DNA of 64,000 bases from positions 1 through 64,000 of the forward strand of contig WFPC01000055.1 in the NCBI GenBank assembly GCA_015487785.1, written 5' to 3'. Source of the stretch: Gammaproteobacteria bacterium (GTDB lineage: Bacteria; Pseudomonadota; Gammaproteobacteria; S012-40). The notes under the pieces were generated by a model. The model saw only the letters and a program-made list of their open reading frames with translations, did not search any database and was not told the DNA's origin. Each line of letters opens with the position of its first letter. Positions within the stretch are counted from its first letter, which is position 1. This document shows positions 50,896 to 59,358 of the stretch, one piece after another. The position numbers were made by a program, and so were the translations under genes.

Positions 50896-52209
50896 ATGTC
50901 CATCGAGTTGTTATCGCCCGCCGGCACCCTGAAAAACATGCGCTATGCCTTCGCCTATGGGGCCGACGCGGTCTATGCCGGTCAGCCGCGCTACAGCTTG
51001 CGGGTGCGCAACAACGACTTTGATCTGCACAACCTGGGCGTGGGCATCGCCGAGGCCCATGCCCAGGGCAAGAAATTCTTCGTCGCCAGCAACATCCTGC
51101 CCCACAACGCCAAGCTCAAGACCTACCTGGACGATATGGCCCCCATCGTGGAGCTGGGCCCCGATGCCTTGATCATGGCCGACCCCGGGCTGATCATGCT
51201 GGTGCGTGAGCGCTGGCCACAGTTGCCCATACATCTTTCCGTCCAGGCCAATACCATGAACTATGCCGCGGTACGTTTCTGGCAATCGGTGGGCATCGAG
51301 CGGGTGATCCTGTCGCGTGAACTGTCGCTGGACGAGATCGCCGAAATCCGTCAGCAATGTCCGGACATGGAGTTGGAGGTCTTCGTGCACGGGGCCTTGT
51401 GCATCGCCTATTCCGGGCGCTGCCTGCTGTCGGGTTACATGAACCACCGTGACCCTAACCAGGGCACCTGCACCAATGCCTGTCGTTGGGACTACAAGCT
51501 CAAGCCGGCGCGGGAGGATATCAGTGGCGATATCACCCTGGCGCGGGACCTGAGCCAAGACAATACATTGGCGGCGAGCAGCCAGGTGTTTCTGCTGGAG
51601 GAGCCCAATCGTCCCGGTGAACACATGCCCATCTTCGAGGATGAGCACGGCACCTATATCATGAACTCCAAGGATCTGCGCGCGGTGCAACACGTGGCGC
51701 GCCTGATCGAGATCGGCGTCGATTCGCTGAAGATCGAGGGCCGCACCAAGTCCCATTACTACGTGGCGCGCACGGCGCAGATCTATCGCCGCGCCATAGA
51801 TGACGCCCTGGCGGGGCGGCCCTTCGACATGGGGCTGATGCGCGAACTGGATGGCCTGGCCAACCGTGGTTACACCGAGGGCTTCTATCGGCGCCACGTG
51901 CCGGAGGAATACCAGAATTACCAGGCCGGCAGCTCCACCAGCAGCGTGCAGCGTTTCGTGGGCGAGATCACCCACTGTGCCCATGGCCTGGCCGAGGTGG
52001 AGGTGAAGAACAAGTTTGCCGTGGGTGACTCGCTGGAGCTGATACTGCCCACGGGCAACCGGCGTTTCGTGCTGCAGCACATGGAAGACCTGCAGGGCCG
52101 GCCCATGCGGGAGGCGCCGGGCGGCGGTTACCGCGTGCGCATTCCATTGCCCCAGGCCACGACCGGCGAACTGGGATTGTTGCTGCGCGACTTGCCCGAT
52201 ACCGCTTGA
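50896..52209 (+). CDS. trhP: U32-family tRNA hydroxylation protein TrhP (YegQ)
   Basis: This 437-residue peptidase-U32-fold protein corresponds to YegQ/TrhP, which uses prephenate-derived chemistry to form 5-hydroxyuridine at tRNA position 34. The U32 signature VFVHGALCIAYSGRCLLSGY is present, with downstream cysteines in NQGTCTNACRWDYK forming the probable four-Cys Fe-S site, and ESLKIEGR-like SLKIEGRTKSHYY. The N-terminal LLSPAGTLKNMRYAFAYGAD and the C-terminal beta domain are complete. The product ho5U34 is the substrate for carboxymethylation with CmoA-made carboxy-SAM; cmoA lies at 5249 in this window. Confidence 0.92.
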   Translation: MSIELLSPAGTLKNMRYAFAYGADAVYAGQPRYSLRVRNNDFDLHNLGVGIAEAHAQGKKFFVASNILPHNAKLKTYLDDMAPIVELGPDALIMADPGLIMLVRERWPQLPIHLSVQANTMNYAAVRFWQSVGIERVILSRELSLDEIAEIRQQCPDMELEVFVHGALCIAYSGRCLLSGYMNHRDPNQGTCTNACRWDYKLKPAREDISGDITLARDLSQDNTLAASSQVFLLEEPNRPGEHMPIFEDEHGTYIMNSKDLRAVQHVARLIEIGVDSLKIEGRTKSHYYVARTAQIYRRAIDDALAGRPFDMGLMRELDGLANRGYTEGFYRRHVPEEYQNYQAGSSTSSVQRFVGEITHCAHGLAEVEVKNKFAVGDSLELILPTGNRRFVLQHMEDLQGRPMREAPGGGYRVRIPLPQATTGELGLLLRDLPDTA

Positions 52210-52271
52210 TATTACACGGGGCTGCGCGCATCCTAGAGTATGTGGAGACAACAACGAAGGGGGGTAAGTCC

Positions 52272-52520
52272 ATGGTCAGCAAGCAACAACCCGCCCGGGT
52301 CGGCGCGCCGGATCCTGAATTGCGCACCTCACCCATCGTCGAGCCCAACGACGAACAGGTCGAGGGCATCTCTCCCGAGCTGGATGAGCACACCGTGTGC
52401 TATTTCAACAACGTGAGCTATCGCCGGGGCGACTATGTGTGCAGCGGCAGCGGCGAGCTACTGCGCTGTGAGCGGGGCGTCTGGTTACAGATGGGGGGCT
52501 GTGACCCCGACAACCCGTGA
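52272..52520 (+). CDS. Small cysteine-containing protein (DUF1496-like)
   Basis: This 82-residue protein has a disordered polar N-terminus (1-40; Pro/Glu/Asp-rich) and a compact C-terminal module with four cysteines in CYFNNVSYRRGDYVC followed by LLRCERGVWLQMGGC. The CYxNxxxYxxG pattern resembles the DUF1496 family, but that assignment is tentative. There is no signal peptide. AAGGGGGG (52257-52264) is a strong ribosome site 7 bases before the ATG. The gene lies between trhP and the patatin gene with short gaps and may be cotranscribed. Confidence 0.6.
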   Translation: MVSKQQPARVGAPDPELRTSPIVEPNDEQVEGISPELDEHTVCYFNNVSYRRGDYVCSGSGELLRCERGVWLQMGGCDPDNP

Positions 52521-52542
52521 GCGCGGCAGTGGTGATACGCAA

Positions 52543-53472
52543 ATGACCCGCCATGGCGTGCGTATCGGTCTGGCCCTGGGTAGTGGCGCGGCCAAGGGCT
52601 GGGCGCATATCGGTGTCATCCGCGCACTCGAGGCCATGGGGGTGCAAATCCACGTGGTCAGTGGCAGTTCCATCGGCGCCCTGGTGGGCGCGGCCTATGC
52701 CGCCGGTCGGCTCGATGCACTGGAAGAGTGGGTGCGTCGCCTCACCTGGCGCGATGTCCTGCAGAACATGGATATCAGCCTGCAGGGTGGCGGCTTCATC
52801 CATGGCGACAAGGTGATGCAGGTGTTTCGCCGGCATGTGGAAGGTGAAACCATCGAGGGTTTGTCGCGCCCCTTCGCCGCCGTGGCCACTGACCTGCACA
52901 CGGGGCAGGAGGTCTGGCTGCGCGAGGGCTCTCTGCTGGAGGGGGTACGCGCCTCCATTGCCTTGCCGGGCCTGTTCACCCCGCTGAGACATGGGGATCG
53001 CTGGCTGGTGGACGGCGGGCTGGTCAACCCGGTTCCCGTGTCCCTGTGTCGGGCCATGGGCGCCGACGTGGTGATCGCGGTCAATCTCAACGACGATATC
53101 CTCAAGAAACGCCGTGCCCGCGAGCAACCCGCGCCCCGGCCCCTGCCGGCCAAGGTGGAGGCCGATCTGTGGGAGCAGTTCAGCCAGCGGGTCTCCGAGT
53201 TGGTCAACGCCCAGGTGGACAAGCTGAACCTGCCCCTGTTGCGCAACAATCGCGATGCCCCCGGTCTGCTGGACGTGGTGCTGGGCTCGCTCTACATCAT
53301 GCAGGACAGGCTCACCCGCAGCCGCATGGCGGGCGATCCGCCGGACATCACCCTCAGCCCCCGCCTGGCCCATATCGGCCTGATGGAGTTCCACCTGGCT
53401 GAAGAAGTGATCGCGGTAGGCGAGGCCACGGTGGAACGCCTGGCACCAGCCATCCGTGACGTGCTGGGATGA
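52543..53472 (+). CDS. Patatin-like phospholipase (RssA/NTE family)
   Basis: This 309-residue patatin-fold serine hydrolase has an oxyanion-loop segment GLALGSGAAKGWAHIGVIRA, the nucleophile elbow GSSIG (Ser in VVSGSSIGALVGAAY) and the catalytic DGG in WLVDGGLVNPVPVS, so the Ser-Asp dyad is complete. The SGAAKGWAHIGV wording and length match the RssA branch. No signal peptide or barrel domain is present, so it is cytoplasmic. The substrate is probably a phospholipid or lysophospholipid. A C-terminal extension (about 255-309) of unknown role follows the catalytic core. Confidence 0.87.
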   Translation: MTRHGVRIGLALGSGAAKGWAHIGVIRALEAMGVQIHVVSGSSIGALVGAAYAAGRLDALEEWVRRLTWRDVLQNMDISLQGGGFIHGDKVMQVFRRHVEGETIEGLSRPFAAVATDLHTGQEVWLREGSLLEGVRASIALPGLFTPLRHGDRWLVDGGLVNPVPVSLCRAMGADVVIAVNLNDDILKKRRAREQPAPRPLPAKVEADLWEQFSQRVSELVNAQVDKLNLPLLRNNRDAPGLLDVVLGSLYIMQDRLTRSRMAGDPPDITLSPRLAHIGLMEFHLAEEVIAVGEATVERLAPAIRDVLG

Positions 53473-53505
53473 AACTCCGCATGGTTTGCCAGCGGGGCAG
53501 AAGGG

Positions 53506-53532
53506 TTTAAAAAGAAGATTTCATTCCCATTA
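53506..53532 (+). promoter_or_regulatory. Candidate sigma-32 promoter of htpX-like/psiE/degQ
   Basis: TTTAAA (53506-53511) and TCCCATTA (53525-53532), 13 bases apart, match the heat-shock consensus TTGAAA and CCCCATTT at five of six and six of eight positions. It lies 36 bases before the protease ATG and 34 after the patatin stop. Confidence 0.5.
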
Positions 53533-53567
53533 TTGCAGCATGAAGACCAATGCTGCCAGGAGATTGC

Positions 53568-54545
53568 ATGAACCAGACCATCGATGAGGCGCAATGGCGC
53601 CGTCATGCCTTGCAGAATCGTCTGCATACCCTTGTCCTGTTGGCGGTGATGGTGGCTTTCCTGGCGTTGTTGGGCTGGTTCATCGCCGGCGATACCGGAT
53701 TGGTCGTGTTGTTGATCGGGGGCGTGGTGTTGGTTTTGTTCAGCCCGGTGTTGTCACCGCGCCTGGTGATGCGGCTCTATCGCGCCCAAGCCTTGCCGCA
53801 GAACCAGTTCCCCGAGTTGTACCAGGCGCTATCCCTGCTCAGCGAGCGCGCCGGCTTGCCGGCACGCCCGGCTCTGTTCTATGTGCCCAGCGCCATGGTC
53901 AATGCCTTTGCCGTGGGCCGGCCGGAGGATGCCGCCATCGGTGTCACCGATGGTTTGCTGCGCAACCTGAATCTGCGCGAGGCCATCGGTGTGCTGGCGC
54001 ACGAGGTGAGCCATATTCGCAGCAACGACATGTGGGTGATGGGGCTGGCAGATCTGTTCAGCCGCCTCACCAGTGCCCTGTCGCTGTTCGGGCAATTGTT
54101 GTTACTGGTCAACCTGCCACTGTTGTTATGGGCGCCGGTGAGCATCAACTGGTTCGCCATCGCCTTGCTGGTGTTTGCGCCCACCCTGAGTGCCCTGGCC
54201 CAGCTCGGGCTGTCGCGCACCCGGGAGTACGATGCCGATCTCAATGCCGCCCGGCTCACCGGTGATCCCGATGCCCTGGCCAGCGCCCTGCGCAAGATCG
54301 AGCAGATCCAGGGCGCTTGGTTGGAACGGGTCTTCCTGCCGGGGCGGCGAGTGCCCGAGCCCTCCCTGTTGCGCACTCATCCGCCCACCGAGGAGCGGGT
54401 GCGGCGGCTGATGGAATTGAAGAAACAGGAGACATCGCCCTGGCAGCGTCTTCCCTTCGATGCCGAGCAGGTCTCCAGCTACCTGGCGAACCTGCCGAGC
54501 GGGGCGCGCGCGCCACGCTGGAAATGGACGGGACTGTGGTATTGA
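53568..54545 (+). CDS. HtpX-like M48 membrane metalloprotease
   Basis: This 325-residue zinc protease has two N-terminal membrane segments (about 22-60), the active site HEVSH at 145-149 and a second hydrophobic pair (about 170-205), followed by the third-ligand Glu in SRTREYDADLNA. The C-terminal segment LRTHPPTEERVRRL is typical of HtpX-type M48 proteases. It degrades misfolded inner-membrane proteins in known members. AGGAG lies 5 bases before the ATG at 53568. A heat-shock promoter candidate precedes it, consistent with HtpX regulation elsewhere. Confidence 0.87.
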   Translation: MNQTIDEAQWRRHALQNRLHTLVLLAVMVAFLALLGWFIAGDTGLVVLLIGGVVLVLFSPVLSPRLVMRLYRAQALPQNQFPELYQALSLLSERAGLPARPALFYVPSAMVNAFAVGRPEDAAIGVTDGLLRNLNLREAIGVLAHEVSHIRSNDMWVMGLADLFSRLTSALSLFGQLLLLVNLPLLLWAPVSINWFAIALLVFAPTLSALAQLGLSRTREYDADLNAARLTGDPDALASALRKIEQIQGAWLERVFLPGRRVPEPSLLRTHPPTEERVRRLMELKKQETSPWQRLPFDAEQVSSYLANLPSGARAPRWKWTGLWY

Positions 54546-54557
54546 ACGGGAGTCGAG

Positions 54558-55073
54558 ATGCTGAAGAAACTACGTGAAAAATGGTTGCAGGAAATCGGTG
54601 AGCAATGGCCGCGGATGACGATCTACGAGCGCTTCGAGCAGATCGTTGCGCTGATCCTGTCCGTGCTCATCATGGTGGTGATCGTAGTGGCCCTGATCGA
54701 GCTGACGGGGCGGGTGGTGCGCATGTTGCTTCTGGGCGCGCTGGACCCGTTGGAACACGAGGTGTTCCAGAACGTGTTCGGCGCCATCATGACCCTGTTG
54801 ATTGCCATGGAATTCAAGCATTCCATCGTGCGGGTGGTGGAGCGGCGTGACAGCATAATCCAGGTCAAGACCGTGGTCCTGATCGCCATCCTGGCGCTGA
54901 CCCGCAAGTTCATCATCATCGATGTGAGCAAGACCGGGGCCGATGTCCTGTTCGCCCTGGCCGGTGTCGTTCTGGCCCTTGGCGTGGTCTATTGGTTGAT
55001 GCGTGAACGGGATGACCGCCTGCTGGCGCTGCAAAACCAACAGCCTGATGAGAGACCACGGAACCCTGGCTGA
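54558..55073 (+). CDS. PsiE-family membrane protein
   Basis: This 171-residue protein has four transmembrane helices (about 25-50, 70-88, 100-118, 130-148) and the PsiE family core MEFKHSIVRV and QVKTVVLIAILALTRKFIII. The N-terminal 22 residues are amphipathic and the C-terminus is polar. PsiE was named as phosphate-starvation-inducible in E. coli, but its biochemical role is unknown. It lies 12 bases after the protease gene and 46 bases before degQ, probably in one operon. Confidence 0.85.
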   Translation: MLKKLREKWLQEIGEQWPRMTIYERFEQIVALILSVLIMVVIVVALIELTGRVVRMLLLGALDPLEHEVFQNVFGAIMTLLIAMEFKHSIVRVVERRDSIIQVKTVVLIAILALTRKFIIIDVSKTGADVLFALAGVVLALGVVYWLMRERDDRLLALQNQQPDERPRNPG

Positions 55074-55119
55074 AAAAACGCATCTTACCAGACTCACAAA
55101 ACAAGAAAGGAACCTTCCC

Positions 55120-56490
55120 ATGATGATTCGACTGCAACGGCAATCCCTCGTTTTTTCCCTGTTGGTGTTTTTGTTGGCCTGGTCCGCCAGCGGCCTGGCG
55201 GCTCTGCCGCTGAACAATGGTCGCCCCAGCCTGGCGCCCATGGTGAAGAAGGTCTTGCCCGGCGTGGTGAACATCTCCACCCGCTCGAAGGTACAGATGG
55301 AGATGAACCCCCTGTTTCGTGATCCCTTCTTCCGGCGGTTCTTCAATCTTCCGGACCGGCCGGCCCAGCGCCAGCGCCAGAGCCTGGGCTCGGGCGTGGT
55401 GGTGGATGCCGAGAAGGGCTATATCCTCACCAATAACCACGTAATCGCCAATGCCGACGAGATATCGGTGACCTTCCGTGACGGCCGTCATTACGAGGCC
55501 AAGTTGGTGGGGGCCGACCCGGAAGTGGATCTGGCCGTGCTGCAGATCGAGGCGGAGGATCTCACCGCGGTGCCGTTCGGTGATTCCGACCAGATGGACG
55601 TGGGGGACTTCGTGGTGGCCATAGGCAACCCCTTTGGTCTGGGGCAGACGGTGACCTCGGGTATCGTCAGTGCCCTGGGGCGCAGTGGCCTGGGGATAGA
55701 GGGTTACGAGAATTTCATCCAGACCGATGCCTCCATCAACCCGGGTAACTCCGGTGGGGCACTGGTCAACCTGGATGGTGAACTGATCGGCATCAATACC
55801 GCCATCGTCGGTCCCAGTGGCGGCAACGTGGGCATAGGCTTCGCCATTCCCAGCAACATGGCGGCCGACATCATGAAACAACTCATCGAATACGGCGAGG
55901 TGCATCGGGGCCAGCTCGGTGTCTACATCCAGGACATCACCCCGCCACTGGCCGAGGCCCTGGGACTGGATCGCCTGCAGGGCGCGGTGATCAGCCAGGT
56001 GATCAAGGGCTCGCCGGCGCAGCAGGCCGGGCTCAAGCCGGGTGACGTGATCGTGGGCGTCAATGGCAAGAGCATTCGCAACGGTTCCCAGTTGCGTGCC
56101 GCCATCGGCTTGTTGCGTGCCGGTCAATGGGTGGTGCTGGACGTGATACGCGATGGCCGTGAAAAACAGTTCCGCGTATTGATCAGCGAGCGCACCGGCG
56201 AGGCGGTTGCCGCTGGGGGATTCAGCGATTACCTCAAGGGCGCGACCCTGGGCACCATCCAGGAAGACCATCCCTTGGCCGGGCAGATCGAGGGTGTGCA
56301 GGTGCTCAAGGTGAAGCCGGGTTCTCCGGCAGCGGCCGCCGGCCTGCGCAAGGACGACATCATCGTGTCGGTCAATCGCATGCCGGTGAAGAACCTGGCC
56401 GATGTAAAAAAGGCCGTCAAGCGTACCCGCAAGGGGCTGTTGCTGAATATCCGGCGTGGAGACGGCGCCTTGTTCCTGGTCATCCGCTGA
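55120..56490 (+). CDS. degQ: Periplasmic serine endoprotease DegQ (HtrA family)
   Basis: This 456-residue precursor has a signal peptide (about 1-30), a trypsin-like domain with the triad His in ILTNNHVIANAD, Asp in DPEVDLAVLQ and Ser in NPGNSGGALVNLDG, then PDZ1 (about 255-345; GVYIQDITPPLAEALGL) and PDZ2 (about 370-450). The LA loop after the first strands is shorter than in DegP (MNPLFRDPFFRRFF), which favours DegQ. It is a quality-control protease and chaperone of the periplasm. AAAGGAA precedes the ATG at 55120. A terminator follows. Confidence 0.93.
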   Translation: MMIRLQRQSLVFSLLVFLLAWSASGLAALPLNNGRPSLAPMVKKVLPGVVNISTRSKVQMEMNPLFRDPFFRRFFNLPDRPAQRQRQSLGSGVVVDAEKGYILTNNHVIANADEISVTFRDGRHYEAKLVGADPEVDLAVLQIEAEDLTAVPFGDSDQMDVGDFVVAIGNPFGLGQTVTSGIVSALGRSGLGIEGYENFIQTDASINPGNSGGALVNLDGELIGINTAIVGPSGGNVGIGFAIPSNMAADIMKQLIEYGEVHRGQLGVYIQDITPPLAEALGLDRLQGAVISQVIKGSPAQQAGLKPGDVIVGVNGKSIRNGSQLRAAIGLLRAGQWVVLDVIRDGREKQFRVLISERTGEAVAAGGFSDYLKGATLGTIQEDHPLAGQIEGVQVLKVKPGSPAAAAGLRKDDIIVSVNRMPVKNLADVKKAVKRTRKGLLLNIRRGDGALFLVIR

Positions 56491-56504
56491 GAAAAGACGA
56501 TTCG

Positions 56505-56537
56505 ATCTCCCCGGCAAGTCCGGGGAGATTCTTTATG
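56505..56537 (+). terminator. Rho-independent terminator of degQ
   Basis: A perfect 10-bp stem, ATCTCCCCGG (56505-56514) with CCGGGGAGAT (56520-56529), closes a 5-base loop and is followed by TCTTTAT. It separates degQ from the hsp20 operon. Confidence 0.85.
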
Positions 56538-56542
56538 GGGTA

Positions 56543-56570
56543 TTGAAAAACACCTCTGTCATACCCACTT
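56543..56570 (+). promoter_or_regulatory. Candidate sigma-32 promoter of the hsp20-cbpA-trxC operon
   Basis: TTGAAA (56543-56548) is a perfect -35 core, and ACCCACTT (56563-56570) matches the heat-shock -10 CCCCATTT at six of eight positions, with a 14-base spacer. It lies just after the degQ terminator. Transcription near 56578 gives a leader of about 39 bases ending in AGAGGAGGT. Confidence 0.6.
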
Positions 56571-56616
56571 CAACTGATGAGTGAAGCTATTGGCAGGACA
56601 ACAGAGGAGGTGTGTC

Positions 56617-57123
56617 ATGGCAGAGGTAAAGAATGTAAACGAAACCAAAAAAACGGTTGCCCGTCCACAGGCGACGCGGGCCTTGAGTCCCTTCGAGGAA
56701 ATGGACCGTCTGTTCGACAGTTTCTTTTCCACGGGTGGTCTGCGGCCCCTGCGTTGGGACTGGCCGGCCTGGCCCCGGGTGGAGGCGGAGCTGAATGAGC
56801 GCATGCCCAGGATCGATGTGGTCGATCGTGACGAGGATATCGTGGTGCGTGCCGAGTTGCCCGGCGTCGACAAGGACAATCTGGACATTTCCCTGAGCGA
56901 GGACACGCTCACCATCAAGGCCACCACGCGTCACGAGAGCCGTGAGGACGAGGGCGACTATCACCGGCGGGAGATATCCACCGGCAGCTTTGCCCGCAGC
57001 ATCGCCTTGCCGGCACCGGTGGACGGTGACAAGGCCAAGGCCAGCCTGAAGGACGGTTTGCTGGAGCTGACCCTGCCCAAGGCGGCGCCGGCACGGCGTC
57101 ATTCCATCAAGGTCGAGTCCTGA
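56617..57123 (+). CDS. Hsp20/alpha-crystallin small heat-shock protein
   Basis: This 168-residue ATP-independent holdase has a flexible N-terminal arm (1-60) including FEEMDRLFDSFF, an alpha-crystallin domain (about 63-155; PRIDVVDRDEDIVVRAELPG, DKDNLDISLSEDTLTIKA) ending in the DGLLELTLPKA segment, and a short tail. The A/G-x-L motif is DGLLEL. A very strong AGAGGAGGT ribosome site precedes the ATG. It is the first gene after the sigma-32 candidate. It probably forms mixed or separate oligomers with the second Hsp20 encoded 13 bases downstream. Confidence 0.93.
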   Translation: MAEVKNVNETKKTVARPQATRALSPFEEMDRLFDSFFSTGGLRPLRWDWPAWPRVEAELNERMPRIDVVDRDEDIVVRAELPGVDKDNLDISLSEDTLTIKATTRHESREDEGDYHRREISTGSFARSIALPAPVDGDKAKASLKDGLLELTLPKAAPARRHSIKVES

Positions 57124-57136
57124 GGAGGGTCGTCGC

Positions 57137-57622
57137 ATGTCTACCCTGGAAGAATTGCGCAGCGGCCTGGGCCGGGTATGGAACAGCGTGGCCGAGGGCT
57201 GGCGCCAGATCATGGCGCGGGCATCGGGGGCGCTCACCCGCTTCCGGCCCGGCCGGCGCCAGGACGAAGAAACGGCCGTGCCGGTAGGGCGCGAAAGCTG
57301 GGGCTTGTTGACCGCCGATGTGTTCGAGGAGGGTGACAAGCTGGTGGTGCGCCTGGAGGCGCCGGGCATGGAAGCCGACGACTTCGACATCACGGTGCTG
57401 GACAACATGTTGGTTGTGCGTGGCGAGAAGCGCTACGAAAGCCAGCGCCAAGAAAAGGGCTATCACATCGCCGAATGTGCCTATGGCGTGTTCGAGCGGG
57501 CCATTCCCCTGCCGTTGGAGGTCGATGGCGATCAAGCGCGGGCGAAATACCGCCGCGGTGTGTTGCGCGTGGAACTGCCCAAGCACTCCCGTGGCAGGCG
57601 CATTCATATCAGTGCCCACTGA
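57137..57622 (+). CDS. Second Hsp20-family protein
   Basis: This 161-residue small heat-shock protein has a basic helical N-terminal arm (1-50; GRVWNSVAEGWRQIMARASG) unlike the first Hsp20, then an alpha-crystallin domain (about 60-150; DVFEEGDKLVVRLEAPGMEA, DNMLVVRGEKRYE, GVFERAIPLP) ending in RRGVLRVELPKHS. The two proteins share only the domain core, so they are old paralogs. Gene order with cbpA, cbpM and trxC suggests a client-handover chain from small holdases to the DnaK system. Confidence 0.9.
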   Translation: MSTLEELRSGLGRVWNSVAEGWRQIMARASGALTRFRPGRRQDEETAVPVGRESWGLLTADVFEEGDKLVVRLEAPGMEADDFDITVLDNMLVVRGEKRYESQRQEKGYHIAECAYGVFERAIPLPLEVDGDQARAKYRRGVLRVELPKHSRGRRIHISAH

Positions 57623-57638
57623 TCTGTGGAGGTCCTGA

Positions 57639-58607
57639 TTGAAATATAAAGACTATTATCAAATTCTGGGCGTCGGCCGCGAGGCTACCCAGGATGAGAT
57701 CAAGCGAGCCTACCGCAAGCTGGCCCGCAAGTATCACCCGGATGTGAGCAAGGAGCCCGATGCCGAGGAGCGCTTCAAGGAAGTGGGCGAGGCCTACGAG
57801 GTGCTCAAGGATCCGGAGAAACGCGCGGCCTATGACCGCCTGGGCATGAACTGGAAGATGGGCGAGGATTTCCAGCCGCCACCCGACTGGGATGCCGGCT
57901 TCGAATTCAGCGGCGGTGGGTTCACCGGTGCCGATGCCTCGGCCTTCAGCGATTTCTTCGAGAGCCTGTTTGGGCGTTGGGCCCATGCGCCGGGCGCGGG
58001 TACACACCGGGCGGGTGCGCATGGCAGTGGTTTTGCCGGGCGTGGCGAGGATCATTTCGCCAAGATCCTGTTGGACATCGAGGACGCCTATCGCGGTGGG
58101 ACCCGGCAGATCACCCTGCAGGTACCCGAGCTGGGGCCCGATGGCCATGTGCAATTGCATCCCCGCACCCTGAACGTGAAGCTTCCCGCCGGTGTGCGTC
58201 CCGGCCAGCAGATCCGTTTGCGCGGCATGGGTGGCAAGGGTATCGGAGGTGGACCCGACGGCGATCTCTATCTGGAGGTCCAGTTCAAGCCTCATCCCTT
58301 GTACCGGGTGGATGGCGCCGATATCTACCTGGATGTGCCGCTGACGCCCACCGAAGCTGCCCTGGGGGCGCGTATCAAGGTGCCTACGCCGGGAGGCATG
58401 GTGGAGTTGAGCATACCGCCGGGCTCGGCGGCCGGACGCAGGCTCCGCCTCAAGGGCAAGGGGCTGCCGGGCAAGCCACCGGGTGATTTCTATGCGGTGT
58501 TGCAGATCGTCCTGCCACCGGCAGACAGCGAGCGGGCCAAGGAGGCCTATCGCCGCCTGGCCGAGGCGGCGCCTCTGGATCCACGGCGTCATTTTGGAGT
58601 GCGATAA
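57639..58607 (+). CDS. cbpA: DnaJ-type co-chaperone CbpA
   Basis: This 322-residue class-B J-protein has a J domain (1-70) with the HPD triad (ARKYHPDV), a Gly/Phe-rich linker (about 85-135) and two C-terminal substrate-binding domains (about 140-310), without a zinc-finger domain. The C-terminal wording [20 protein letters not shown] is typical of CbpA. It stimulates DnaK and binds DNA in E. coli. The start is TTG at 57639 with TGGAGG nearby; the conserved [11 protein letters not shown] opening leaves no alternative. The 3' end shares a base with cbpM. Confidence 0.93.
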   Translation: MKYKDYYQILGVGREATQDEIKRAYRKLARKYHPDVSKEPDAEERFKEVGEAYEVLKDPEKRAAYDRLGMNWKMGEDFQPPPDWDAGFEFSGGGFTGADASAFSDFFESLFGRWAHAPGAGTHRAGAHGSGFAGRGEDHFAKILLDIEDAYRGGTRQITLQVPELGPDGHVQLHPRTLNVKLPAGVRPGQQIRLRGMGGKGIGGGPDGDLYLEVQFKPHPLYRVDGADIYLDVPLTPTEAALGARIKVPTPGGMVELSIPPGSAAGRRLRLKGKGLPGKPPGDFYAVLQIVLPPADSERAKEAYRRLAEAAPLDPRRHFGVR

Positions 58608-58927
58608 TGAAAGACAAGGCCTTGATGATTTGCGAATTGATGGACGAGGCGATGTACGAGTTGAGTTTCGCCGAGCTGGCCCGCCGTTGTCATCTCAATG
58701 CCGAGCAATTACTGGATTTCATCGATGAAGGCGTGGTGGAACCGATGGGGCGTGGTCCGGCAGACTGGCGTTTCTCGCCCCTGAGCATCCGGCGTATCCA
58801 CGTGGCCTTGAGCCTGCAACGTGATCTGGGGGTCAACCTGGCAGGTGCGGCCCTGGCCATGGACCTGCTCGATGAATTGGAAACCCTGCGGCGGCGCTTG
58901 CGCCTGCTGGAAGGAGGTGGTGTATGA
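58607..58927 (+). CDS. cbpM: Chaperone modulator CbpM
   Basis: This 106-residue MerR-like winged-helix protein without a DNA-regulatory role in known cases: CbpM binds the J domain of CbpA and blocks its action. The sequence fits: SFAELARRCHLNAEQLLDFI (helix-turn-helix-like), WRFSPLSIRRIHVALSLQRD and a C-terminal coiled segment LDELETLRRRLRLLEG. Its ATG shares one base with the cbpA stop, and its own stop overlaps trxC by ATGA, so expression is tightly coupled. Confidence 0.92.
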   Translation: MKDKALMICELMDEAMYELSFAELARRCHLNAEQLLDFIDEGVVEPMGRGPADWRFSPLSIRRIHVALSLQRDLGVNLAGAALAMDLLDELETLRRRLRLLEGGGV

Positions 58928-59358
58928 GTGATGCGGTACATGTGGTTTGCCCTCAGTGTGGCGCGGTCAATCGCATTCCCGCCCAGCGCCTGGCGCAGGC
59001 CCCGCGTTGCGGGAAGTGTAAGCAGCCCCTGTTCCAGGGCCTGCCCATAAACCTCGATGCGACAAATTTCGAGCGCCACCTCGCGCGCAACGATATTCCC
59101 TTGCTGGTGGATTTCTGGGCGCCCTGGTGTGGTCCCTGCAAGATGATGGCGCCGGCCTTTCAGCAGGCGGCGGCGCAACTGGAGCCCCGGGTGCGCCTGG
59201 CCAAGGTGAATACCGAAGACGAACCCGGCCTGGGTGCGCAATTCGGCATTCGCAGTATTCCCAGCCTGGTCTTGTTCCGGCACGGGCGGGAGGTGGCCCG
59301 CCAGGCGGGTGCCATGGGCGCGGCCGATATCGTGCGCTGGACTCAGTCGATGCTGTGA
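58924..59358 (+). CDS. trxC: Thioredoxin 2 (zinc-binding)
   Basis: This 144-residue protein has an N-terminal zinc ribbon with two CxxC pairs (Cys9, Cys12, Cys29, Cys32) and a thioredoxin domain with WCGPC (Cys69, Cys72) and cis-proline in GIRSIPSLVLF. This is the TrxC layout. It reduces cytoplasmic disulfides, notably under oxidative stress. It closes the hsp20-cbpA operon. Its 3' end overlaps the convergent kinase gene by 16 bases, leaving no room for a separate terminator. Confidence 0.95.
   Translation: MSDAVHVVCPQCGAVNRIPAQRLAQAPRCGKCKQPLFQGLPINLDATNFERHLARNDIPLLVDFWAPWCGPCKMMAPAFQQAAAQLEPRVRLAKVNTEDEPGLGAQFGIRSIPSLVLFRHGREVARQAGAMGAADIVRWTQSML

Noticed and set aside
56551-56612. Possible RNA thermometer masking the hsp20 ribosome site: CACCTCTGT (56551-56559) can pair with ACAGAGG or AGGTG (56601-56612).
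   Set aside because: The upstream strand lies inside the sigma-32 promoter candidate, so the heat-shock transcript starting near 56578 would not contain it. It could matter only for read-through from degQ.
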